A DNA stretch of 64,000 nt from Hydractinia symbiolongicarpus. Lineage: Eukaryota > Cnidaria > Hydrozoa > Anthoathecata > Hydractiniidae. Below the pieces are notes generated by a model. That model did not search any database. It was given only the letters and a program-made list of their open reading frames with translations, and was not told the DNA's origin. Shown piece after piece: positions 25,341 through 39,379 of this stretch. The stretch covers positions 21,060,001-21,124,000 of the forward strand of contig NC_079888.1 in NCBI RefSeq assembly GCF_029227915.1, written 5' to 3'. The number at the start of each line of letters is the position of its first letter. Positions within the stretch are counted from its first letter, which is position 1. A program made the position numbers and the translations under genes.

Positions 25341-25650
25341 CGGGACCAATCCTAGCCATTATCTCGCGCTTAAGAAATAGCGGCAGTTTCAAAAACTACA
25401 TTTCATTGATTTTCTAACGGTGTCAGTCCGTTTGAGTTTTAACGGTTGTGTCACATATTCGTACCAACATGTATTTAGCGATATTTTTTGATATTACTAG
25501 GTTGCATCGCTTTTAACAATGAAACGTTGACTGTGGGACTTAATTGAACTAACTTTGGACTGTGGCCTGATAAATGTGATAAATGAGACAATTGGACTCC
25601 AAGAAATAACATTCTTCTTAATTTGACGTGATTGCCGGAACTCAGCGATT
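25341..25650. repeat. Island of domain-1-type sequence at the start of copy B
   Basis: The segment has CTCGCGCTTAAGAAATAGCGG and then a monomer at 25,430 starting GTTTGAGTTTTAACGG with a T6 tract and CTGTGGCCTG. The GAGTTTTAA form is otherwise confined to domain 1 (375, 2,922, 4,043, 5,465, 7,262, 9,734; GTTTCAG variant at 8,686). It is the copy of 9,645-9,950 carried along by the large duplication and marks the junction. Confidence 0.85.
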
Positions 25651-27116
25651 ACACTGGGCACTGTGGTAGCGCTTCATTTAAAAATTAAGCTAAAAAAAGA
25701 CATTTTTTTACTGCGGGACCTATCCTAACCGTTAGCGCGCGCTAAAGAAATAGCAACAGTTTCAAGAACTACATTTCATTGACTTTCTAAAGGTGTCAGT
25801 CCGTTTGAGTTACAACGGTTGGGTCACATATTCGTACCAACATGTATTTAGCGATATTTTTTTAATATTACTAGGTTGCATCGCTTTTAACAATGAAACG
25901 TTGACTGTGAGACTTAATTGAACTAACTTTGGACTGTGACCTGATATTTGTGATAAATGAGACAATTGGACTACAAGAAATAACATTTTTCTGAATTTGA
26001 CGTGGTTGCCGGAACTCAGCGATTACACTGAACTCTGTGGTAGCGCTTCATTTAAGAATTAAGACAAAAAAGACATTTTTTATTGTGGGACCAATCCTAG
26101 CCGTTATCGCGCGCTGAAAAAATAGCGACAATATCAAAAACTACAGTTCATTGGCTTTTTAACGGTGTCAGTCCGTTTGAGTTACAACGGTTGGGTCACA
26201 TATTCGTACCAACATGTATTTAGCGATATTTTTCTGATATTACTAGGTTGCATCGCTTTTAACAATGAAACGATTGACTGTGGAACTTAATTGAGCTAAC
26301 TTTGGACTGTGAACTGATAAATGTGATAAATAAGACAATTGGACTCCAAGAAATAACATTCTTGTTAACTTTACGTGATTGCCGGAACTCAGCGATTACA
26401 CTGGGCACTGTGGTAGCGCTTCATTTAAAAATTAAGCTAAAAAAAGACATTTTTTACTGCGGGACCTATCCTAACTGTTAGCGCGCGCTAAAGAAATAGC
26501 GACAGTTTCAAAAACTACGTTTCATTGACTTTCTAACGGTGTCAGTCCGTTTGAGTTACAACGGTTGGGTCACATATTCGTACCAACATGTATTTAGCGA
26601 TATTTTTCTGGTATTACTAGGTTGCATCGCTTTTAACTATGAAACGATTGACTGTGGGACTTAATTGGGCTAACTTTGGACTGTCACCTGATAAATGTGA
26701 TAAAGGAGACAATTGGACTCCAAGAAAAAACATTCTTCTTAATTTGACATGATTGCCGAAACTCAGCGATTACATTGGGCTCTGTGGTAGCGCTTCATTT
26801 AAGAATTATGATAAAAAAAGTCATTTTTTTATTGTGGGACCAATCCTAGCAATTATCGCGCGCTGAGGAAATAGCGACAGTTTCAAAAACTACATTTCAT
26901 TGACTTTCTAACGGTGTCAGTCCGTTTGAGTTTCAAGGGTTGTGTCACATATTCGTACCAACATGTATTTAGCGATATTTTTTTGATATTACTAGGTTGC
27001 ATCGCTTTTAACAATGAAACGTTGACTGTGAGACTTAATTGAACTAACTTTGGACTGTGACCTGATATTTGTGATAAATGAGACAATTGGACTACAAGAA
27101 ATAACATTTTTCTGAA

Positions 27117-28609
27117 TTTGACGTGGTTGCCGGAACTCAGCGATTACACTGAACTCTGTGGTAGCGCTTCATTTAAGAATTAAGACAAAAAAGACATTTT
27201 TTATTGTGGGACCAATCCTAGCCGTTATCGCGCGCTGAAAAGATAGCGACAATATCAAAAACTACAGTTCATTGGCTTTTTAACGGTGTCAGTCCGTTTG
27301 AGTTACAACGGTTGGGTCACATATTCGTACCAACATGTATTTAGCGATATTTTTCTGATATTACTAAGTTGCATCGCTTTTAACAATGAAACGATTGACT
27401 GTGGAACTTAATTGAGCTAACTTTGGACTGTGAACTGATAAATGTGATAAATAAGACAATTGGACTCCAAGAAATAACATTCTTGTTAACTTTACGTGAT
27501 TGCCGGAACTCAGCGATTACACTGGGCACTGTGGTAGCGCTTCATTTAAAAATTAAGCTAAAAAAAGACATTTTTTACTGCGGGACCTATCCTAACCGTT
27601 AGCGCGCGCTAAAGAAATAGCGACAGTTTCAAAAACTACATTTCATTGACTTTCTAACGGTGTCAGTCCGTTTGAGTTACAACGGTTGGGTCACATATTC
27701 GTACCAACATGTATTTAGCGATATTTTTCTGATATTACTAGGTTGCATCGCTTTTAACTATGAAACGATTGACTGTGGGACTTAATTGGGCTAACTTTGG
27801 ACTGTCACCTGATAAATGTGATAAAGGAGACAATTGGACTCCAAGAAAAAACATTCTTCTTAATTTGACATGATTGCCGAAACTCAGCGATTACACTGGG
27901 CTCTCTGGTAGCGCTTCATTTAAAAATTATGATAAAAAAAGTCATTTTTTTATTGTGGGACCAATCCTAGCAATTATCGCGCGCTGAGGAAATAGCGACA
28001 GTTTCAAAAACTACATTTCATTGACTTTCTAACGGTGTCAGTCCGTTTGAGTTTCAAGGGTTGTGTCACATATTCGTACCAACATGTATTTAGCTATATT
28101 TTTTTGATATTACTAGGTTGCATCGCTTTTAACAATGAAACGTTGACTGTGAGACTTAATTGAACTAACTTTGGACTGTGACCTGATATTTGTGATAAAT
28201 GAGACAATTGGACTACAAGAAATAACATTTTTCTGAATTTGACGTGGTTGCCGGAACTCAGCGATTACACTGAACTGTGTGGTAGCGCTTCATTTAAGAA
28301 TTAAGACAAAAAAGTCATTTTTTATTGTGGGACCAATCCTAGCCGTTATCGCGCGCTGAAGAAATAGCGACAATATCAAAAACTACAGTTCATTGGCTTT
28401 TTAACGGTGTCAGTCCGTTTGAGTTACAACGGTTGGGTCACATATTCGTACCAACATGTATTTAGCGATATTTTTTTGATATTACTAGGTTGCATCGCTT
28501 TTAACAATGAAACGTTGATTGTGGGACTTAATTGAACTAACTTTGGACTGTGACCTGATAAATGTGATAAATGAGACAATTGGACTCCAAGAAATAACAT
28601 TCTTGTTAA
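27117..28609. repeat. Four-monomer tandem pair private to copy B, first unit (period 1,493)
   Basis: This corresponds to copy A 11,421-12,900. The 14-bp palindromes at 27,599 and 29,092 lie 1,493 bp apart. The joint is near 28,610, in an AATTTGACGTG tract where CATTCTTGTT (left) meets GTGGTTGCCGG (right). Copy A has only one version of this interval. Confidence 0.85.
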
Positions 28610-30102
28610 TTTGACGTGGTTGCCGGAACTCAGCGATTACACTGAACTCTGTGGTAGCGCTTCATTTAAGAATTAAGACAAAAAAGACATTTTTTATTGT
28701 GGGACCAATCCTAGCCGTTATCGCGCGCTGAAAAGATAGCGACAATATCAAAAACTACAGTTCATTGGCTTTTTAACGGTGTCAGTCCGTTTGAGTTACA
28801 ACGGTTGGGTCACATATTCGTACCAACATGTATTTAGCGATATTTTTCTGATATTACTAAGTTGCATCGCTTTTAACAATGAAACGATTGACTGTGGAAC
28901 TTAATTGAGCTAACTTTGGACTGTGAACTGATAAATGTGATAAATAAGACAATTGGACTCCAAGAAATAACATTCTTGTTAACTTTACGTGATTGCCGGA
29001 ACTCAGCGATTACACTGGGCACTGTGGTAGCGCTTCATTTAAAAATTAAGCTAAAAAAAGACATTTTTTACTGCGGGACCTATCCTAACCGTTAGCGCGC
29101 GCTAAAGAAATAGCGACAGTTTCAAAAACTACATTTCATTGACTTTCTAACGGTGTCAGTCCGTTTGAGTTACAACGGTTGGGTCACATATTCGTACCAA
29201 CATGTATTTAGCGATATTTTTCTGATATTACTAGGTTGCATCGCTTTTAACTATGAAACGATTGACTGTGGGACTTAATTGGGCTAACTTTGGACTGTCA
29301 CCTGATAAATGTGATAAAGGAGACAATTGGACTCCAAGAAAAAACATTCTTCTTAATTTGACATGATTGCCGAAACTCAGCGATTACACTGGGCTCTCTG
29401 GTAGCGCTTCATTTAAAAATTATGATAAAAAAAGTCATTTTTTTATTGTGGGACCAATCCTAGCAATTATCGCGCGCTGAGGAAATAGCGACAGTTTCAA
29501 AAACTACATTTCATTGACTTTCTAACGGTGTCAGTCCGTTTGAGTTTCAAGGGTTGTGTCACATATTCGTACCAACATGTATTTAGCTATATTTTTTTGA
29601 TATTACTAGGTTGCATCGCTTTTAACAATGAAACGTTGACTGTGAGACTTAATTGAACTAACTTTGGACTGTGACCTGATATTTGTGATAAATGAGACAA
29701 TTGGACTACAAGAAATAACATTTTTCTGAATTTGACGTGGTTGCCGGAACTCAGCGATTACACTGAACTGTGTGGTAGCGCTTCATTTAAGAATTAAGAC
29801 AAAAAAGTCATTTTTTATTGTGGGACCAATCCTAGCCGTTATCGCGCGCTGAAGAAATAGCGACAATATCAAAAACTACAGTTCATTGGCTTTTTAACGG
29901 TGTCAGTCCGTTTGAGTTACAACGGTTGGGTCACATATTCGTACCAACATGTATTTAGCGATATTTTTTTGATATTACTAGGTTGCATCGCTTTTAACAA
30001 TGAAACGTTGATTGTGGGACTTAATTGAACTAACTTTGGACTGTGACCTGATAAATGTGATAAATGAGACAATTGGACTCCAAGAAATAACATTCTTGTT
30101 AA
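28610..30102. repeat. Four-monomer tandem pair private to copy B, second unit
   Basis: I saw no difference from the first unit by eye, which suggests a young event. At its end (about 30,090) it joins the equivalent of A 13,275. The A monomer at about 12,900-13,275 (ACACGGGGCCCTG, GCGGCGGTTTC) is therefore absent from B. The same joint is reflected in the first unit, so loss came before duplication. Confidence 0.82.
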
Positions 30103-33100
30103 TTTGACGTGATTGCCGGAACTCAGCGGTTACACTGGGCACTGTGGTAGCGCTTCATTTAAAAATTAAGTTAAAAAAAGTCATTTTTTTATTGTGGGAC
30201 CAATCCTAGCCATTATCGCGCGCTGAGGAAATAGCGACAGTTTCAAAAACTACATTTCATTGACTTTCTAACGGTGTCAGTCCGTTTGAGTTTCAACGGT
30301 TGGGTCACATATTCGTACCAACATATATTTAGCGATATTTTTCTGATATTACTAGGTTGCATCGCTTTTAACTATGAAACGATTGACTGTGGGACTTAAT
30401 TGAGCTAACTTTGAACTGTCACCTGATAAATGTGATAAAAGAGACAATTGGACTCCAAGAAAAAACATTCTTCTTAATTTGACATGATTGCCGAAACTCA
30501 GCGATTACACTGGGCTCTGTGGTAGCGCTTCATTTAAGAATTATGATAAAAAAGTCATTTTTTTATTGTGGGACCAATCCTAGTCATTTTCGCGCGCTGA
30601 GGAAATAGCGACAGTTTCAAAAACTACATTTCATTGACTTTCTAACGGTGTCAGTCAGTTTGAGTTTCAACGGTTGTGTCACGTATTCGTACCAACATGT
30701 ATTTAGCGATATTTTTCTGATATTACTAGGTTGCATCGCTTTTAACAATGAAACGATTGACTGTGGAACTTAATTGAGCTAACTTTGGACTGTGAACTGA
30801 TAAATGTGATAAATAAGACAATTGGACTCCAAGAAATAACATTCTTGTTATTTTGACGTGATTGCCGGAACTCAGCGGTTACACTGGGCACTGTGGTAGC
30901 GCTTCATTTAAAAATTAAGTTAAAAAAAGTCATTTTTTTATTGTGGGACCAATCCTAGCCATTATCGCGCGCTGAGGAAATAGCGACAGTTTCAAAAACT
31001 ACATTTCATTGACTTTCTAACGGTGTCAGTCCGTTTGAGTTTCAACGGTTGGGTCACATATTCGTACCAACATATATTTAGCGATATTTTTCTGATATTA
31101 CTAGGATGCATCGCTTTTAACTATGAAACGATTGACTGTGGGACTTAATTGAGCTAACTTTGAACTGTCACCTGATAAATGTGATAAAAGAGACAATTGG
31201 ACTCCAAGAAAAAACATTCTTCTTAATTTGACATGATTGCCGAAACTCAGCGATTACACTGGGCTCTGTGGTAGCGCTTCATTTACGAATTATGATAAAA
31301 AAAGTCATTTTTTTATTGTGGGACCAATCTTAGTCATTTTCGCGCGCTGAGGAAATAGCGACAGTTTCAAAAACTACATTTCATTGACTTTCTAACTGTG
31401 TCAGTCCGTTTGAGTTTCAACGGTTGTGTCACGTATTCGTTTCAACATGTATTTAGCGATATTTTTTTGATATTACTAGGTTGCATCGGTTTTAACAATG
31501 AAACGATTGACTGTGGGACTTAATTGAGCTAACTTTGGACTGTGAACTGATAAATGTGATAAATAAGACAATTGGACTCCAAGAAATAACATTCTTGTTA
31601 ATTTGACGTGATTGCCGGAACTCAGCGGTTACACTGGGCACTGTGGTAGCGCTTCATTTAAAAATTAAGTTAAAAAAAGTCATTTTTTTATTGTGGGACC
31701 AATCCTAGCCATTATCGCGCGCTGAGGAAATAGCGACAGTTTCAAAAAATACATTTCATTGACTTTCTAACGGTGTCAGTCCGTTTGAGTTTCAACGGTT
31801 GGGTCACATATTCGTACCAACATATATTTAGCGATATTTTTCTGATATTACTAGGTTGCATCGCTTTTAACTATGAAACGATTGACTGTGGGACTTAATT
31901 GAGCTAACTTTGGACTGTCACCTGATAAATGTGATAAAAGAGACAATTGGACTCCAAGAAAAAACATTCTTCTTAATTTGACATGATTGCCGAAACTCAG
32001 CGATTACACTGGGCTCTGTGGTAGCGCTTCATTTAAGAATTATGATAAAAAAGTCATTTTTTTATTGTGGGACCAATCCTAGTCATTTTCGCGCGCTGAG
32101 GAAATAGCGACAGTTTCAAAAACTACATTTCATTGACTTTCTAACGGTGTCAGTCAGTTTGAGTTTCAACGGTTGTGTCACGTATTCGTACCAACATGTA
32201 TTTAGCGATATTTTTCTGATATTACTAGGTTGCATCGCTTTTAACAATGAAACAATTGACTGTGGAACTTAATTGAGCTAACTTTGGACTGTGAACTGAT
32301 AAATGTGATAAATAAGACAATTGGACTCCAAGAAATAACATTCTTGTTATTTTGACGTGATTGCCGGAACTCAGCGGTTACACTGGGCACTGTGGTAGCG
32401 CTTCATTTAAAAATTAAGCTAAAAAAAGTCATTTTTTTATTGTGGGACCAATCCTAGCCATTATCGCGCGCTGAGGAAATAGCGACAGTTTCAAAAACTA
32501 CATTTCATTGACTTTCTAACGGTGTCAGTCCGTTTGAGTTTCAACGGTTGGGTCACATATTCGTACCAACATATATTTAGCGATATTTTTCTGATATTAC
32601 TAGGTGGCATCGCTTTTAACTATGAAACGATTGACTGTGGGACTTAATTGAGCTAACTTTGAACTGTCACCTGATAAATGTGATAAAAGAGACAATTGGA
32701 CTCCAAGAAAAAACATTCTTCTTAATTTGACATGATTGCCGAAACTCAGCGATTACACTGGGCTCTGTGGTAGCGCTTCATTTACGAATTATGATAAAAA
32801 AAGTCATTTTTTTATTGTGGGACCAATCTTAGTCATTTTCGCGCGCTGAGGAAATAGCGACAGTTTCAAAAACTACATTTCATTGACTTTCTAACTGTGT
32901 CAGTCCGTTTGAGTTTCAACGGTTGTGTCACGTATTCGTTCCAACATGTATTTAGCGATATTTTTTTGATATTACTAGGTTGCATCGCTTTTAACAATGA
33001 AACGTTGACTGTGGGACTTAATTGAACTAACTTTGGACTGTGACCTGATAAATGTGATAAATGAGACAATTGGACTCCAAGAAATAACATTCTTCTTAAT

Positions 33101-36100
33101 TTGATGTGATTGCCGGAACTCAGCCATTACACTGGGCTCTGTGGTAGCGCTTCATTTAAAAATTATGATAAAAAAAGTCATTTTTTTATTGTGGGACCAA
33201 TCCTAGCAATTATCGCGCGCTGAGGAAATAGCGACAGTTTCAAAAACTACATTTCATTGACTTTCTAACGGTGTCAGTCCGTTTGAGTTTCAAGGGTTGT
33301 GTCACATATTCGTACCAACATGTATTTAGCGATATTTTTTTGATATTACTAGGTTGCATCGCTTTTAACAATGAAACGTTGACTGTGAGACTTAATTGAA
33401 CTAACTTTGGACTGTGACCTGATATTTGTGATATTTGAGACAATTGGACTACAAGAAATAACATTTTTCTGAATTTGACGTGGTTGCCGGAACTCAGCGA
33501 TTACACTGAACTCTGTGGTAGCGCTTCATTTAAGAATTAAGACAAAAAAGACATTTTTTATTGTGGGACCAATCCTAGCCGTTATCGCGCGCTGAAAAGA
33601 TAGCGACAATATCAAAAACTACAGTTCATTGGCTTTTTAACGGTGTCAGTCCGTTTGAGTTACAACGGTTGGGTCACATATTCGTACCAACATGCATTTA
33701 GCGATATTTTTCTGATATTACTAGGTTGCATCGCTTTTAACAATGAAACGATTGACTGTGGAACTTAATTGAGCTAACTTTGGACTGTGAACTGATAAAT
33801 GTGATAAATAAGACAATTGGACTCCAAGAAATAACATTCTTGTTAACTTTACGTGATTGCCGGAACTCAGCGATTACACTGGGCACTGTGGTAGCGCTTC
33901 ATTTAAAAATTGAGCTAAAAAAAGACATTTTTTACTGCGGGACCTATCCTAACCGTTAGCGCGCGCTAAAGAAATAGCGACAGTTTCAAAAACTACATTT
34001 CATTGACTTTCTAACGGTGTCAGTCCGTTTGAGTTACAACGGTTGGGTCACATATTCGTACCAACATGTATTTAGCGATATTTTTCTGATATTACTAGGT
34101 TGCATCGCTTTTAACTATGAAACGATTGACTGTGGGACTTAATTGGGCTAACTTTGGACTGTCACCTGATAAATGTGATAAAGGAGACAATTGGACTCCA
34201 AGAAAAAACATTCTTCTTAATTTGACATGATTGCCGAAACTCAGCAATTACACTGGGCTCTGTGGTAGCGCTTCATTTAAAAATTATGATAAAAAAAGTC
34301 ATTTTTTTATTGTGGGACCAATCCTAGCAATTATCGCGCGCTGAGGAAATAGCGAAAGTTTCAAAAACTACATTTCATTGACTTTCTAACGGTGTCAGTC
34401 CGTTTGAGTTTCAAGGGTTGTGTCACATATTCGTACCAACATGTATTTAGCGATATTTTTTTGATATTACTAGGTTGCATCGCTTTTAACAATGAAACGT
34501 TGACTGTGAGACTTAATTGAACTAACTTTGGACTGTGACCTGATATTTGTGATAAATGAGACAATTGGACTACAAGAAATAACATTTTTCTGAATTTGAC
34601 GTGGTTGCCGGAACTCAGCGATTACACTGAACTGTGTGGTAGCGCTTCATTTAAGAATTAAGACAAAAAAGTCATTTTTTATTGTGGGACCAATCCTAGC
34701 CGTTATCGCGCGCTGAAGAAATAGCGACAATATCAAAAACTACAGTTCATTGGCTTTTTAACGGTGTCAGTCCGTTTGAGTTACAACGGTTGGGTCACAT
34801 ATTCGTACCAACATGTATTTAGCGATATTTTTTTGATATTACTAGGTTGCATCGCTTTTAACAATGAAACGTTGACTGTGGGACTTAATTGAACTAACTT
34901 TGGACTGTGACCTGATAAATGTGATAAATGAGACAATTGGACTCCAAGAAATAACATTCTTCTTAATTTGACGTGATTGCCGGAACTCAGCGATTACACG
35001 GGGCCCTGTGGTAGCGCTTCATTTAAGAATTGAGATAAAAAAGTCATTTTTTTATTGCGGGACCAATCCTAGCCATTATCTGGCGCTGAGGAAATAGCGA
35101 CAGTTTCAAAAACTACATTTCATTGACTTTCTAACGGTGTCAGTCCGTTTGAGTTTCAACGGTTGGGTCACATATTCGTACCAACATATATTTAGCGATA
35201 TTTTTCTGATATTACTAGGTTGAATCGCTTTTAACTATGAAACGATTGACTGTGGGACTTAATTGAGCTAACTTTGAACTGTCACCTGATAAATGTGATA
35301 AAAGAGACAATTGGACTCCAAGAAAAAACATTCTTCTTAATTTGACATGATTGCCGAAACTCAGCGATTACACTGGGCTCTGTGGTAGCGCTTCATTTAA
35401 GAATTATGATAAAAAAGTCATTTTTTTATTGTGGGACCAATCCTAGTCATTTTCGCGCGCTGAGGAAATAGCGACAGTTTCAAAAACTACATTTCATTGA
35501 CTTTCTAACGGTGTCAGTCAGTTTGAGTTTCAACGGTTGTGTCACGTATTCGTACCAACATGTATTTAGCGATATTTTTCTGATATTACTACGTTGCATC
35601 GCTTTTAACAATGAAACGATTGACTGTGGAACTTAATTGAGCTAACTTTGGACTGTGAACTGATAAATGTGATAAATAAGACAATTGGACTCCAAGAAAT
35701 AACATTCTTGTTAATTTGACGTGATTGCCGGAACTCAGCGGTTACACTGGGCACTGTGGTAGCGCTTCATTTAAAAATTAAGCTAAAAAAAGTCATTTTT
35801 TTATTGTGGGACCAATCCTAGCCATTATCGCGCGCTGAGGAAATAGCGACAGTTTCAAAAACTACATTTCATTGACTTTCTAACGGTGTCAGTCCGTTTG
35901 AGTTTCAACGGTTGGGTCACATATTCGTTCCAACATGTATTTAGCGATATTTTTTTGATATTACTAGGTTGCATCGCTTTTAACAATGAAACGTTGACTG
36001 TGGGACTTAATTGAACTAACTTTGGACTGTGACCTGATAAATGTGATAAATGAGACAATTGGACTCCAAGAAATAACATTCTTCTTAATTTGATGTGATT

Positions 36101-36601
36101 GCCGGAACTCAGCCATTACACTGGGCTCTGTGGTAGCGCTTCATTTAAGAATTAAGATAAAAAGTCATTTTTTTATTGTGGGACCAATCCTAGCCAATAT
36201 CTCGCGCTGAAGAAATAGCGGCAGTTTCAAAAACTACATTTCATTGACTTTCTAACGGTGTCAGTCCGTTTGAGTTTCAACGGTTGGGTCACATATTCGT
36301 ACCAACATATATTTAGCGATATTTTTCTGATATTACTAGGTTGCATCGCTTTTAACTATGAAACGATTGACTGTGGGACTTAATTGAGCTAACTTTGAAC
36401 TGTCACCTGATAAATGTGATAAAAGAGACAATTGGACTCCAAGAAAAAACATTCTTCTTAATTTGACATGATTGCCGAAACTCAGCGATTACACTGGGCT
36501 CTGTGGTAGCGCTTCATTTAAGAATTATGATGAAAAAAGTCATTTTTTTATTGTGGGACCAATCTTAGTCATTTTCGCGCGCTGAGAAAATAGCGACAGT
36601 T

Positions 36602-37720
36602 TCAAAAACTACATTTCATTGACTTTCTAACGGTGTCAGTCCGTTTGAGTTTCAACGGTTGTGTCACGTATTCGTACCAACATGTATTTAGCGATATTTT
36701 TTTGATATTACTAGGTTGCATCGCTTTTAACAATGAATCGTTGACTGTGGGACTTAATTGAACTAACTTTGGACTGTGACCTGATAAATGTGATAAATGA
36801 GACAATTGGACTCCAAGAAATAACACTCCTCTTAATTTGATGTGATTGCCGGAACTCAGCCATTACACTGGGCTCTGTGGTAGCGCTTCATTTAAGAATT
36901 AGGATAAAAAGTCATTTTTTTATTGTGGGACCAATCCTAGCCAATATCTCGCGCTGAAGAAATAGCGGCAGTTTCAAAAACTACATTTCATTGACTTTCT
37001 AACGGTGTCAGTCCATTTGAGTTTCAACGGTTGGGTCACATATTCGTACCAACATATATTTAGCGATATTTTTCTGATATTACTAGGTTGCATCGCTTTT
37101 AACAATGAAACGTTGACTGTGGGACTTAATTGAACTAACTTTGGACTGTGACCTGATAAATGTGATAAATGAGACAATTGGACTCCAAGAAATAACACTC
37201 TTCTTAATTTGATGTGATTGCCGGAACTCAGCCATTACACTGGGCTCTGTGGTAGCGCTTCATTTAAGAATTAAGATAAAAAGTCATTTTTTTATTGTGG
37301 GACCAATCCTAGCCAATATCTCGCACTGAAGAAATAGCGGCAGTTTCAAAAACTACATTTCATTGACTTTCTAACGGTGTCAGTCCGTTTGAGTTTCAAC
37401 GGTTGGGTCACATATTCGTACCAACATATATTTAGCGATATTTTTCTGATATTACTAGGTTGCATCGCTTTTAACTATGAAACGATTGACTGTGGGACTT
37501 AATTGAGCTAACTTTGAACTGTCACCTGATAAATTTGATAAAAGAGACAATTGGAATCCAAGAAAAAACATTCTTCTTAATTTGACATGATTGCCGAAAC
37601 TCGGCGATTACACTGGGCTCTGTGGTAGCGCTTCATTTAAGAATTATGATAAAAAAAGTCATTTTTTTATTGTGGTACCAATCCTAGCCATTATCGCGCG
37701 CTGAGGAAATAGCGACAGTT
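36602..37720. repeat. Three-monomer tandem pair in copy B, first unit
   Basis: Counterpart of 22,777-23,894 at an offset of 13,825. Copy-specific changes include GAATCGTTGAC (36,736), AATTAGGATAAAAAG (36,897) and CTCGCACTGAAG (37,321). Confidence 0.82.
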
Positions 37721-38838
37721 TCAAAAACTACATTTCATTGACTTTCTAACGGTGTCAGTCCGTTTGAGTTTCAACGGTTGTGTCACGTATTCGTACCAAC
37801 ATGTATTTAGCGATATTTTTTTGATATTACTAGGTTGCATCGCTTTTAACAATGAAACGTTGACTGTGGGACTTAATTGAACTAACTTTGGACTGTGACC
37901 TGATAAATGTGATAAATGAGACAATTGGACTCCAAGAAATAACACTCTTCTTAATTTGATGTGATTGCCGGAACTCAGCCATTACACTGGGCTCTGTGGT
38001 AGCGCTTCATTTAAGAATTAAGATAAAAAGTCATTTTTTTATTGTGGGACCAATCCTAGCCAATATCTCGCGCTGAAGAAATAGCGGCAGTTTCAAAAAC
38101 TACATTTCATTGACTTTCTAACGGTGTCAGTCCATTTGAGTTTCAACGGTTGGGTCACATATTCGTACCAACATATATTTAGCGATATTTTTCTGATATT
38201 ACTAGGTTGCATCGCTTTTAACAATGAAACGTTGACTGTGGGACTTAATTGAACTAACTTTGGACTGTGACCTGATAAATGTGATAAATGAGACAATTGG
38301 ACTCCAAGAAATAACACTCTTCTTAATTTGATGTGATTGCCGGAACTCAGCCATTACACTGGGCTCTGTGGTAGCGCTTCATTTAAGAATTAAGATAAAA
38401 AGTCATTTTTTTATTGTGGGACCAATCCTAGCCAATATCTCGCGCTGAAGAAATAGCGGCAGTTTCAAAAACTACATTTCATTGACTTTCTAACGGTGTC
38501 AGTCCGTTTGAGTTTCAACGGTTGGGTCACATATTCGTACCAACATATATTTAGCGATATTTTTCTGATATTACTAGGTTGCATCGCTTTTAACTATGAA
38601 ACGATTGACTGTGGGACTTAATTGAGCTAACTTTGAACTGTCACCTGATAAATTTGATAAAAGAGACAATTGGAATCCAAGAAAAAACATTCTTCTTAAT
38701 TTGACATGATTGCCGAAACTCGGCGATTACACTGGGCTCTGTGGTAGCGCTTCATTTAAGAATTATGATAAAAAAAGTCATTTTTTTATTGTGGGACCAA
38801 TCCTAGCCATTATCGCGCGCTGAGGAAATAGCGACAGT
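37721..38838. repeat. Three-monomer tandem pair in copy B, second unit
   Basis: Counterpart of 23,895-25,012 at an offset of 13,826. Because both A and B hold the pair at the same place, the 1,118-bp duplication is older than the large duplication. Confidence 0.82.
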
Positions 38839-39379
38839 TTCAAAAACTACATTTCATTGACTTTCTAACGGTGTCAGTCCGTTTGAGTTTCAACGGGTGT
38901 GTCACGTATTCGTACCAACATGTATTTAACGATAATTTTCTGATATTACTAGGTTGCATGGCTTTTAACAATGAAACGATTGACTGTGGGACTTAATTGC
39001 GCTAACTTTGGACTGTGACTTAGTAAATGTGATATATGAGACAATTGGACTCCAAGAAATAACATTCTTGTTAACTTTACGTGATTGCCGGAACTCAGCG
39101 ATTACACTGGGCTCTGTGGTAGCGCTTCATTTAAGAATTATGATAAAAAAAGTCATTTTTTTATTGTGGGACCAATCCTAGCCATTATCGCGCGCTGAGG
39201 AAATAGCGACAGTTTCAAAAACTACATTTCATTGACTTTCTAACGGTGTCAGTCCGTTTAAGTTTCAAGGGTTGTGTCACATATTCGTACCAACATGTAT
39301 TTAGCGATATTTTTTTGATATTACTAGGTTGCATCGCTTTTAACAATGAAACGTTGACTGTGAGACTTAATTGAACTAA

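Larger units (their letters stand above)
25341..39166. repeat. Copy B of the tandem super-duplication (37 monomers)
   Basis: Copy B follows copy A directly. It ends where the sequence reads TTATTGTGGGACC at 39,167 instead of the TTATTGCGGGACC that restarts the unit at 25,341. About a dozen single-base differences from copy A were noticed by eye over 31,322-39,166 (for example 33,432, 35,081, 35,222, 36,737 and 37,325). That is a rough look, not a full count. It contains its own four-monomer duplication and lacks the nine-monomer expansion of A. Confidence 0.88.
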
